Source: JBFLYE01 sp040756715 [NCBI: bacterium]
GTDB taxonomy: Bacteria > UBA9089 > UBA9088
Assembly: GCA_040756715.1 (NCBI GenBank)
Contig: JBFLYE010000133.1
Location: 1-13,089 of the forward strand
Direction: 5' to 3'
DNA length: 13,089 bases
Shown piece by piece: positions 1 through 6,255 of this stretch (the stretch's first letter is position 1; every line of letters begins with the position of its first letter). The notes under the pieces were generated by a model. The model had not been told where the DNA came from. It did no database searches and saw only the letters and a list, made by a program, of their open reading frames with translations. Position numbers and translations under genes: made by a program.

Positions 1-98
1 AATTCAAAATTCAACATTCAAAATTCATAATTTTATAAAGTTTTCCTTAAGATTATCTAAACACATACATTTTGTAAAGCGTTATGGAATTAACTATA
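1..98 (+). repeat. MITE-like element, copy A (right part only, cut by window start)
   Basis: This is the right-hand 98 bases of the repeat family seen complete at 2852-3092. It matches positions 2995-3092 of that copy base for base by eye. It begins at the inner edge of the right arm of the central foldback and ends in ACTATA at 98. A 12-base near-duplicate of the terminus (GCGTTAACTATA) follows at 101-112, like a second end lacking a few internal bases. The left half lies outside the window. No transposase is present, so the element is non-autonomous. Confidence 0.9.
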
Positions 99-122
99 AT
101 GCGTTAACTATAAATATTAGGG

Positions 123-128
123 TATAAT
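123..128 (+). promoter_or_regulatory. Candidate -10 box abutting the start of the DUF2723 gene
   Basis: A perfect TATAAT ends only 6 bases before the GTG at 135. If it works as a -10 element, transcription would begin at or next to the start codon and give a leaderless message. No Shine-Dalgarno sequence is visible before the GTG, which fits. No convincing -35 hexamer lies 16-18 bases upstream; that stretch is the edge of repeat copy A. The same layout recurs before the gene at 1991. Confidence 0.45.
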
Positions 129-134
129 TCTTTT

Positions 135-1931
135 GTGAAGGATAAATTGGGATTTAAAACAAAGGAGGATATATTTGGAAGGCTTGTTTTATTTGCATCT
201 TTTGGATTGTATTTGGTGACATTAAACCCCTCGGTTGGGCTTTATGATGCAGGGGATATGACAACAGCGGCTTGGGTGCTTGGTATTCCCCATCCACCAG
301 GATACCCATTTTATTGCCTCTTTGGCAATCTATGGATGCATCTTATCCCAATAGGAAATATTGCATACAGGCTAAATATGCTCTCTGCCTTTTCCTCATC
401 CATAGCTATAATGCTTATTTATCTCATTAGCCTAAAGATTGTAAAATCACGAATTCCAAGCCTAATTTCCTCTCTTTCTTTAGCCTTCTCAAATACATTT
501 TGGGGCCAGGCAACATTTGCAGGACAATACATCACAAACCTATTCTTTTTTATCCTCCTCCTTTTTCTCCTTTTCAAATACAAGGAGAGGCTTTCTTTAA
601 AAATCCTCTATCTTTTCTTCTTTACCCTTGGTTTATCATTGGCACACCATCGCCAGACATTGTTTATTGTTCCCGCTGCTATACTTTTTATACTAGCCAT
701 TCTATGGAAGAATAGAAAAAAACAATTTAAAATTCAAAATTTAAAATTTAAAATTCCTTTAACGATGGCTTTACTCTTTATCTTGCCCCTTACATTATAC
801 CTATATCTTCCAATAAGGGCATCATCCCATCCTCCTTTAAACTGGAGCGATCCAGAGACACCTAATAGATTTATTTCTCATATAAAGGGAAGTCAATATG
901 ATTTTTTATTCTTAAAGCTTAAGCCAAAAGAATACATTGCTCGGTTTATTAGTCAAATAAGGGGTCTATTCCCTAATGAATTTGGTATTTTATTATTATC
1001 CCTTGGAATTGCTGGTCTTTTTGCTATGGCAATAAAGAGGACATCCATATTCCTCTTTTTGCTTCTTATTTTCTTAACCGATGTCCTTATTTCTGTTACA
1101 TACAACCACCCATCTTTTCAGCTATACTATATGATCCCATTTGCTATATTCTCTTTATGGATAGGCTTTGGAGCATTCTTTATCTTATCATTTTCAAAGA
1201 AAAAGCTTGCCTACATTATTTTTTCGCTTGCTCTCCTTATTATTCCAATTAAGCTCTTTATAAGCAATTATAAAAGAAATGACCATAGCCTTTATTATTC
1301 GCCTTATAACTATTGCCTCAATATATTAAGGCCTATTAAGAAAAATGGGGTTATTATTGCAGAGGATGATACCCATTCATTTTTGCTTGAATATTTTCAT
1401 TATTGTGAATCTGTAAGGAAGGATATAGCCCTCATTGAGCCACACCAGCTTCACTTTGAATGGATGGCAAATCTTTATAGAGAAATGTATCCAGACCTTG
1501 AATTTAAGATGTATCCCGTTAAAAAAGCCATCCTTACATACGATGAGGTAAGGAATCAGAGGATAGAGAGTATGATTGAGATGAATATGGAAAGGAGGCC
1601 GTTCTATATCTTTCCATCCCCAAGCTATCCGTTTATTTCAAGGTATGAATTCCTTCCATGCGGTGTATTCTCAATGGTCATAAAAAATGATATATCTAGC
1701 CAGGAATTGTATAATCTCCTTTTAGAGACAGATTATAAGATGAAATACAGAAAGGATGAGAACGATTCTGTTTATATTATAAACTATGCTACATCTTGCT
1801 TTAACAGAGGCCGTCTTTATTACAATATTAGAAGATATAAAGAGGCAATTCTAATGGCAAAGGAGGCATTGAGGATAAATCCAGGTTATCAATCGGCAGA
1901 AAATTTGCTTAAAATCCTCAAAGAGGAATGA
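135..1931 (+). CDS. DUF2723 family integral membrane protein (GT-C glycosyltransferase-like) with C-terminal TPR-like segment
   Basis: Polytopic membrane protein of 598 residues, probably a lipid-linked-sugar glycosyltransferase of the GT-C type; substrate unknown. The N-terminal signature is typical of DUF2723: an acidic DxxD pair at about residues 38-41 followed by GIPHPPGYP at about 50-58, in the first extracytoplasmic loop after a membrane helix at about 16-30. Many hydrophobic helices run to about residue 375. A soluble C-terminal half follows, presumably extracytoplasmic, ending in a TPR-like helical pair (about 554-598, with NRGRLYYNIRRYKEAI and ALRINPGY). The GTG start is chosen because the reading frame and family homology begin there; there is no Shine-Dalgarno, but TATAAT sits just upstream. 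An odd basic insert, KIQNLKFKI (about residues 198-206), is encoded by AT-rich heptamer repeats. Family assignment is firm; the reaction is inferred. Confidence 0.85.
   Translation: MKDKLGFKTKEDIFGRLVLFASFGLYLVTLNPSVGLYDAGDMTTAAWVLGIPHPPGYPFYCLFGNLWMHLIPIGNIAYRLNMLSAFSSSIAIMLIYLISLKIVKSRIPSLISSLSLAFSNTFWGQATFAGQYITNLFFFILLLFLLFKYKERLSLKILYLFFFTLGLSLAHHRQTLFIVPAAILFILAILWKNRKKQFKIQNLKFKIPLTMALLFILPLTLYLYLPIRASSHPPLNWSDPETPNRFISHIKGSQYDFLFLKLKPKEYIARFISQIRGLFPNEFGILLLSLGIAGLFAMAIKRTSIFLFLLLIFLTDVLISVTYNHPSFQLYYMIPFAIFSLWIGFGAFFILSFSKKKLAYIIFSLALLIIPIKLFISNYKRNDHSLYYSPYNYCLNILRPIKKNGVIIAEDDTHSFLLEYFHYCESVRKDIALIEPHQLHFEWMANLYREMYPDLEFKMYPVKKAILTYDEVRNQRIESMIEMNMERRPFYIFPSPSYPFISRYEFLPCGVFSMVIKNDISSQELYNLLLETDYKMKYRKDENDSVYIINYATSCFNRGRLYYNIRRYKEAILMAKEALRINPGYQSAENLLKILKEE
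725..759 (+). repeat. Five tandem AT-rich heptamers inside the DUF2723 gene
   Basis: The units AATTTAA, AATTCAA, AATTTAA, AATTTAA and AATTCCT follow one another without gaps. Seven is not a multiple of three, so successive units are read in different frames; they give the basic peptide FKIQNLKFKI between two membrane segments. The same AATTCAA-type heptamers build the central foldback of the dispersed repeat at 2852-3092. Together they may derive from a common repeat source, which is inference. Confidence 0.7.
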
Positions 1932-1954
1932 AAAATAAAAGGCCAAAAAGGAAT

Positions 1955-1983
1955 TTGCAAAATTTTTAAGAATAGATTATAAT
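1955..1983 (+). promoter_or_regulatory. Promoter for the DUF5618 gene, predicted leaderless
   Basis: TTGCAA (1955-1960), a 17-base spacer and a perfect TATAAT (1978-1983). The -10 ends 7 bases before the ATG at 1991, so the expected transcription start falls at the start codon itself. No Shine-Dalgarno is seen before that ATG. The -35 matches consensus at four of six positions; spacing is optimal. Confidence 0.6.
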
Positions 1984-1990
1984 TCTAAAA

Positions 1991-2404
1991 ATGGCTAAAA
2001 AGATATTTCCCAAAGACCCAAAAGAGGCATTTTCCAAGGCAAAGAGGTATTTTGCCAATGCAAAAGAAAGTTTATCTAAATCAGGTATTGAATATGACCG
2101 CTATAAGGATGAAAAGTATGTAAAAGAGGCCTCAGCAATGGCTTATCTATCCGCCCTTGCTGCAATTGATGGCCATCTCCTATCCTTAGGGGTATCTTCT
2201 GATAAGCTTCCAACCTCCATTGAGGAATACACAAAGGCAATGAGAAAGATTCCGCATAATGGCAAGCTTATGGCTGCCCTGGGAACGGTTTATGAAAACC
2301 TCCATATCTTTGGCTATTACCGGGGAGGGGTGAGTGTAGAAATGATTAAAGATGGTTTCCAAAAGGCAAGGTTTATTATTGATACATTGTCAAAAGGGGT
2401 TTAA
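1991..2404 (+). CDS. DUF5618 family small helical protein
   Basis: A 137-residue soluble protein without signal peptide or membrane segment. Its character and motifs resemble DUF5618: an N-terminal amphipathic stretch (KAKRYFANAKESLSKSGIEY), then YKDEKYVKEASAMAYLSALAAIDGHL (about 36-62), and a C-terminal helical half with NGKLMAALGTVYENLH and a final KARFIIDTL helix. The family is all-helical, with a layout reminiscent of HEPN-type four-helix bundles, but no RxxxxH nuclease motif is seen, so RNase activity should not be assumed. It begins at an ATG 7 bases after a TATAAT, with no Shine-Dalgarno. The secreted-protein gene follows 2 bases after its stop, so the two are probably cotranscribed. 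Function unknown. Confidence 0.75.
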   Translation: MAKKIFPKDPKEAFSKAKRYFANAKESLSKSGIEYDRYKDEKYVKEASAMAYLSALAAIDGHLLSLGVSSDKLPTSIEEYTKAMRKIPHNGKLMAALGTVYENLHIFGYYRGGVSVEMIKDGFQKARFIIDTLSKGV

Positions 2405-2406
2405 AG

Positions 2407-2856
2407 ATGCAAAGGTCTATTTTTTCTGGTTTGGTGGGAATATCCTTATTTTTCTTGCAAAGCCTTTATGCTGATACAATCTATCTTCATGACGGCTCCT
2501 CTATATTGGGTGAGATTATTGAAAGCATCCCAGGTGTCTCTTACACCCTAAAGAGGAAGGATGAGACAATCCAGGTCTTTAAAATGGAGGATGTTTGGAA
2601 GACAAGCTTTGAAGAAAAAGAAGCCTATGAGGATAGCCTTTATCTTAAGGATGGAGGGATATATTTTAATCTCGGGCTTGCCTTCTTTATCAAGCAAAAT
2701 ATGAAATCTTCCTTAGAGATACTAGGGGAGTGCATTAAGAAATTTGAAAGCCTTTCAAAGGCAGCCTCTGTTTTGGGATTCCCAGCCGATGAGGTTTCTC
2801 TCTCCCTTACTGGCAAGCCAAAGGTGTCCAAGGAAGAGATAAAGAAGCTATTATAG
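2407..2856 (+). CDS. Small secreted protein of unknown function, possibly truncated at its 3' end
   Basis: A 149-residue protein with a clear signal peptide: basic start MQR, hydrophobic core at about 5-20, and likely cleavage after LYA at residue 22. The mature part opens with a short beta-rich module, DTIYLHDGSSILGEIIES (about 23-40), of the 'DGS-IxGxIIE' kind common in small periplasmic proteins. A helical, TPR-like stretch follows (about 85-115, YFNLGLAFFIKQNMKSSLEILGECI). The Shine-Dalgarno AAAAGGGG (2392-2399) lies 7 bases before the ATG, inside the end of the preceding gene. Its TAG stop (2854-2856) lies within the first bases of repeat copy B, so the native C-terminus may have been replaced by element insertion or recombination. 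I do not recognise the family. Confidence 0.65.
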   Translation: MQRSIFSGLVGISLFFLQSLYADTIYLHDGSSILGEIIESIPGVSYTLKRKDETIQVFKMEDVWKTSFEEKEAYEDSLYLKDGGIYFNLGLAFFIKQNMKSSLEILGECIKKFESLSKAASVLGFPADEVSLSLTGKPKVSKEEIKKLL

Positions 2857-3092
2857 TATCTTCCATTACTTAGTGCAAAAATAGATAGGGTTGTGTTTAT
2901 CTGTTAAAAATTCATCCACCTTTTAAGAAATTTTGAATTCTAAATTTTGAATTTTGAATTGAAGGTTTAAGTTTTATAAAATTTTTTCCCTTTTAATTCA
3001 AAATTCAACATTCAAAATTCATAATTTTATAAAGTTTTCCTTAAGATTATCTAAACACATACATTTTGTAAAGCGTTATGGAATTAACTATA
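2852..3092 (+). repeat. MITE-like element, copy B (complete, 241 bp)
   Basis: Complete copy. Its outer 18 bases form imperfect terminal inverted repeats: left TATAGTATCTTCCATTAC and the reverse complement of the right end TATAGTTAATTCCATAAC match at 14 of 18 positions. Both edges can be read as a TA duplication (2852-2853 and 3091-3092) around a TAGT...ACTA core, as in TA-targeting IS630/Tc1-type MITEs. Arms at 2935-2960 and 2995-3020 pair at about 23 of 26 positions around a 34-base loop. It differs from copy C by one indel and one substitution. It supplies the stop codon of the gene on its left and abuts a cyclase lacking its 5' half on its right. Confidence 0.85.
2935..3020. repeat. Central foldback of repeat copy B
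   Basis: Inverted arms built of AATTCAA/AATTTTG heptamers (2935-2960 and 2995-3020) enclose a loop of 34 bases. As RNA or single-stranded DNA this would form a long AU-rich hairpin. It could slow transcription or protect the 3' end of the upstream message, but lacks the GC-rich stem of a standard intrinsic terminator. The equivalent arms in copy C are at 4267-4292 and 4327-4352. Confidence 0.7.
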
Positions 3093-3133
3093 GATATGGA
3101 GAGATAGGCTTTTCAGATTTCAAACAAAAGGCA

Positions 3134-4156
3134 GTGCTGATTGGTCAAACTGGCCCAAGCATTGGCGATTATAGCCCAACCCCTATCTCTTCCTTCTCTC
3201 CCAATCTCTTTATCCACAGAGAGGTAGTCGCCAATCTCCTTGAGGATGATACCCTCTATTCCCCTCCCCTTTGGCTTACTCCCACAATCATTATTCTCTT
3301 TTCTCTCTTGGCCGGGCTTACTACTTTGTTTCCGGTAAGGATAAATGCCCTTCTTTTCCCTGCTTCTCTTTTTATGTATCTTTTCCTTTCCTTTTTTCTC
3401 TTTCTAAAGGGAATTCTTTTAAATGTCTTCTCTCCTATCTTGGCAGGCTTTCTTTCCTATAGCGCATCCACCGGATATGCTTTATTTTTTGAGGAGAAAG
3501 AGAAAAGGAGGATAAGGTTTTTCTTTAAGAGGTATGTATCCGAAGGTGTGGTGGATAAGATATTGAATAGGCAATTTGAGGCATTAAGGAGAAAGGAGCT
3601 TACCATTTTATTTTCTGATATAAAGGGATTTGGTGAGTTTTCCGAAAGGGCACAACCTGAGGAGATAACTGAGATGCTGAGAAGATACTTTGATGAGATG
3701 ACTGAGATTGTCTTTAAATATGGGGGGACATTAGATAAATTTATCGGTGATGGAATGCTTGCCTTCTTTGGTGATCCCGATGAACTCCCTAATCATGCAT
3801 TATCTGCGGTTAACTCTGCGCTTGAAATGCAAAAAAAGGGTTCTCTGCTAAACAAGGAATGGGAAAGGGAGGGAAGAGAGACAATTGAAATAAAGATTGG
3901 GATAAATACAGGGTTTGTCACTGTGGGTGCGATTGGTTCAAAGCGAAGGTCTGAATATACGGTTCTGGGAAGGGAGGTAAACCTTGCCCAAAGGCTTGAG
4001 GCAAAGGCAACCCCGGGAAAGATTCTTATCTCCCACCGAACATTCTCTTTGGTTAAAGATAGGATAAAGGCAAAAGAATTGGGAGAAATAGAGGTTAAGG
4101 GAGAAAGAGAGCCGGTTATGGTCTATGAGGTTGATCCTTCTTTAATCGACCTATGA
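3134..4156 (+). CDS. Class III adenylate cyclase, 5'-truncated (remnant of CHASE2 sensor, transmembrane helices, cyclase domain)
   Basis: The encoded 340 residues begin at the very end of a CHASE2 extracytoplasmic sensor (LIGQTGPSIGDYSPTP and IHREVVANLLEDDTLYSPPLW, about 2-47). Three membrane helices follow (about 49-118), then an intact catalytic domain (about 155-335). Metal-binding aspartates are D162 (FSDIKGF) and D206 (FIGDGM). K202 and T276 are the adenine-type substrate-selecting residues; N283 and R287 are the transition-state pair. It would make cyclic AMP from ATP at the inner membrane. Family proteins carry roughly 250 more N-terminal residues. Here CHASE2-like residues (FSDFKQKAVLIG) continue in frame upstream of the GTG to the edge of repeat copy B at 3092. 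No ATG, GTG or TTG occurs in that upstream frame, which stays open back to 2963, and no well-spaced Shine-Dalgarno precedes the GTG. It is therefore probably a truncated gene, perhaps unexpressed. Confidence 0.8.
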   Translation: MLIGQTGPSIGDYSPTPISSFSPNLFIHREVVANLLEDDTLYSPPLWLTPTIIILFSLLAGLTTLFPVRINALLFPASLFMYLFLSFFLFLKGILLNVFSPILAGFLSYSASTGYALFFEEKEKRRIRFFFKRYVSEGVVDKILNRQFEALRRKELTILFSDIKGFGEFSERAQPEEITEMLRRYFDEMTEIVFKYGGTLDKFIGDGMLAFFGDPDELPNHALSAVNSALEMQKKGSLLNKEWEREGRETIEIKIGINTGFVTVGAIGSKRRSEYTVLGREVNLAQRLEAKATPGKILISHRTFSLVKDRIKAKELGEIEVKGEREPVMVYEVDPSLIDL

Positions 4157-4184
4157 TACCCTGTGATTGACAAGCATCATCACT

Positions 4185-4424
4185 TATAGTATCTTCCATT
4201 ACTTAGTGCAAAAATAGATAGGGTGTGTTTATCTGTTAAAAATTCATCCACCTTTTAAGAAATTTTGAATTCTAAATTTTGAATTTTGAATTGAAGGTTT
4301 AAGTTTTATAAAATTTTTTCCCTTTTAATTCAAAATTCAACATTCAAAATTCATAATTTTATAAAGTTTTCCTTAAGATTATCTAAACACATACATTTTG
4401 TAAAGCGTTATGGAATCAACTATA
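4185..4424 (+). repeat. MITE-like element, copy C (complete, 240 bp)
   Basis: Complete copy in the same orientation as copy B, with the same TATAGT...ACTATA ends and central foldback. Differences seen by eye are one missing T in the left third (GGGTGTG versus GGGTTGTG) and one T-to-C change near the right end (GGAATCAAC). The near identity implies recent spread or ongoing recombination. It begins 28 bases after the cyclase stop, so the truncated cyclase lies between two direct copies. Confidence 0.85.
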
Positions 4425-4554
4425 AGTTATAAAAATGCAATTTTATTTTGAATTTTTTGTTTTACGCTTTGCGTTTTAAGTTTTGAATTTGTTTAAGATT
4501 TATTTACTTTGTGCCTAAATATAGGACAACTAAACACATTCCCATAAATTTATA
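4425..4554. other. Intergenic region upstream of the dapA promoter
   Basis: No coding potential is seen. The first 70 bases are AT-rich, with TTTTGAATTT runs like the repeat interior and a small ACGC-TTT-GCGT inverted repeat (about 4465-4475), perhaps a decayed repeat. No lysine riboswitch hallmarks are visible, and the predicted dapA leader would be too short to hold one. Confidence 0.5.
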
Positions 4555-4583
4555 TAGACAAAGATACATTTTTTTATTATACT
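4555..4583 (+). promoter_or_regulatory. dapA promoter (TAGACA-N17-TATACT)
   Basis: -35 TAGACA (4555-4560) and -10 TATACT (4578-4583), each five of six to sigma70 consensus, with the optimal 17-base spacer. The expected start near 4590 gives a leader of about 26 bases carrying the AAGGGGAGG Shine-Dalgarno (about 4599-4607). The same two hexamers occur before fusA on the other strand. Confidence 0.75.
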
Positions 4584-4615
4584 AGATTTAATTTAAATAA
4601 GGGGAGGAAAAGATT

Positions 4616-5494
4616 ATGTTTAAAGGGTCTATAGTTCCTATCATAACGCCATTTAGGGATGATTGCTCAATTGATTATGAAACATTAGAGAAGCTTATTG
4701 AGTTCCATATTGAGAAGGGGACAAATGGGTTTGTTCCTGTAGGGACAACCGGAGAATCTGCAACCCTATCACATAAAGAGCATCGGGATGTTGTAAAATT
4801 TACCATTGATATTGTAAAAAAAAGAATACCTGTAATTGCAGGTTGTGGTTCAAATTCAACATATGAGGCAATTGAGCTTGCAAAACAAGCAGAAGATGAT
4901 GGTGCAGATGGAATATTAAGCATTACACCATATTACAACAAGCCAACCCAGGATGGCTTAATTGCCCATTTTGAAGAGCTAGCAAAGAATATAAGGCTTC
5001 CTATTATTCTTTATAATGTCCCGGGAAGAACCGGTGTAAATATGATGCCTGAGACGGTTTTTAAATTATCATCTATTGAAAACATTGTTGGAATAAAGGA
5101 GGCATCGGGAAACCTTATTCAGGCAGCAGAGATAATCAAGCTCTGTAATGGAAAAATGGCTGTATTTTGTGGAGAGGATGCCCTAGCGTTTCCAATGATG
5201 ACAATTGGTGCAAAAGGCTCTATTGCCGCAAGTGCGAATGTATGTCCACTTGATTTTGCCTCAATGATAGAGGAGGTAGAGGAAGATATACAAAGGGCAA
5301 GGTCTCTCTATTATAAATTGCTTCCTTTATGCAAGGCGATGTTTTTAGAGACAAATCCAGCACCGGTTAAGGAGGCATTGTTCATAATGGGGCTTATTCC
5401 AAATCCTAAGGTTAGGCTTCCCCTTGTTAGGGTAAAGGAGGAGACAGCCAAAAAGATAAGGGATGTCCTTTTATCGCTTGGGGTTATAAAATGA
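4616..5494 (+). CDS. dapA: 4-hydroxy-tetrahydrodipicolinate synthase
   Basis: Condenses pyruvate with aspartate semialdehyde, the first committed step of the diaminopimelate/lysine branch; cytoplasmic (beta/alpha)8 barrel, usually a tetramer. The 292 residues match the usual family length, and key residues fall at E. coli numbering: T44-T45 in PVGTTGESATLS, Y107 in TPYYNKP, Y133 in LYNVPGRTG with R138, and the Schiff-base lysine K161 in GIKEASG. A strong GGGGAGG Shine-Dalgarno lies 8 bases before the ATG, with a near-consensus promoter upstream. It is the first gene of a dapA-dapB-protease operon; its TGA overlaps the dapB ATG by 4 bases, which favours translational coupling. Confidence 0.97.
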   Translation: MFKGSIVPIITPFRDDCSIDYETLEKLIEFHIEKGTNGFVPVGTTGESATLSHKEHRDVVKFTIDIVKKRIPVIAGCGSNSTYEAIELAKQAEDDGADGILSITPYYNKPTQDGLIAHFEELAKNIRLPIILYNVPGRTGVNMMPETVFKLSSIENIVGIKEASGNLIQAAEIIKLCNGKMAVFCGEDALAFPMMTIGAKGSIAASANVCPLDFASMIEEVEEDIQRARSLYYKLLPLCKAMFLETNPAPVKEALFIMGLIPNPKVRLPLVRVKEETAKKIRDVLLSLGVIK

Positions 5495-6255
5495 TAAAAG
5501 TAATTATTCTTGGGGCAGCAGGAAGGATGGGTTCTTCTATTGCAAGGATAGCAAGCGAGGATTCTCAAATAAGGATCACTGGTTTGGTTGAGAAAAAGGG
5601 TCATCCAATGATTGGAGCAAACCTTTATGGATGCGAGATTTCTAATGAGCTGTTAGATGTTATAAATAAAGGTGATTGTTTAATTGATTTTACAAGCCCT
5701 GATTCCCTGAGAGAACATATTGATATTGCAAAAGAGAATGAAAGGGCGATGGTTATTGGAACAACGGGTCTTTCAAAGGATCAAATGGCACATATGAAAA
5801 GGGCATCAAAGCACATCCCTATTCTCTATTCCTCAAATATGTCCTTTGGGATGAATGTGATATTTAAAATATTGCCCCAAATTTCAAAGCTTCTTTCCTC
5901 CTTTGACCTTGAGATAATTGAGGCACACCATAAGCATAAGCTTGACTCTCCCTCGGGAACCGCAAAGAGGCTCTATGAGATATTAGCAGAATCTCGTGGA
6001 TATGATATTGAAAGAGCAGCCGTGCATGGAAGAAATGGCAAAAAGAAGAAAGAGGACAATGAGATAGGTGTGATGAGTTTAAGGGTAGGTGATGTTGTTG
6101 GAGACCACACAATTATATTTGGTGGTAGTGGCGAGAGAATTGAGCTTACCCATCGGGCAACCTCAAGGGATGTTTTTGCCTATGGTGCGATTAGGGCAGC
6201 TAAATTTATTGTCCATAAAGAGCCAAAATTATATTCTATCCTTGATCTTCTTTAG
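5491..6255 (+). CDS. dapB: 4-hydroxy-tetrahydrodipicolinate reductase
   Basis: Reduces the DapA product to tetrahydrodipicolinate with NAD(P)H. The 254 residues are within the normal range. The N-terminal Rossmann fold has the nucleotide-binding GAAGRMG (about 8-14) and a DFTSPD strand turn (66-71). The substrate domain has the signature EAHHKHKLDSPSGTA, in which H146 and K150 are the catalytic pair and S155-G156-T157 binds the substrate carboxylate. The C-terminal segment GSGERIELTHRATSRDVFAYGA is also characteristic. The start overlaps dapA by four bases (ATGA). The next gene begins on the last base of its TAG stop. Confidence 0.97.
   Translation: MIKVIILGAAGRMGSSIARIASEDSQIRITGLVEKKGHPMIGANLYGCEISNELLDVINKGDCLIDFTSPDSLREHIDIAKENERAMVIGTTGLSKDQMAHMKRASKHIPILYSSNMSFGMNVIFKILPQISKLLSSFDLEIIEAHHKHKLDSPSGTAKRLYEILAESRGYDIERAAVHGRNGKKKKEDNEIGVMSLRVGDVVGDHTIIFGGSGERIELTHRATSRDVFAYGAIRAAKFIVHKEPKLYSILDLL

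Noticed and set aside
1991-2404. HEPN ribonuclease toxin
   Set aside because: The protein is helical and compact, but no RxxxxH motif is visible and no partner nucleotidyltransferase or antitoxin gene lies next to it.
2852-4424. Composite transposon or CRISPR-like array made by the direct repeats
   Set aside because: The 241 bp copies are dispersed, too long for CRISPR repeats, with no regular spacers and no cas or transposase genes between them.
4425-4615. Lysine riboswitch upstream of dapA
   Set aside because: No L-box conserved blocks are seen and the predicted transcript leader is only about 26 bases.
5311-5604. Minus-strand 97-residue open frame across the dapA-dapB junction
   Set aside because: It overlaps two certain genes, has no Shine-Dalgarno and no recognisable features.
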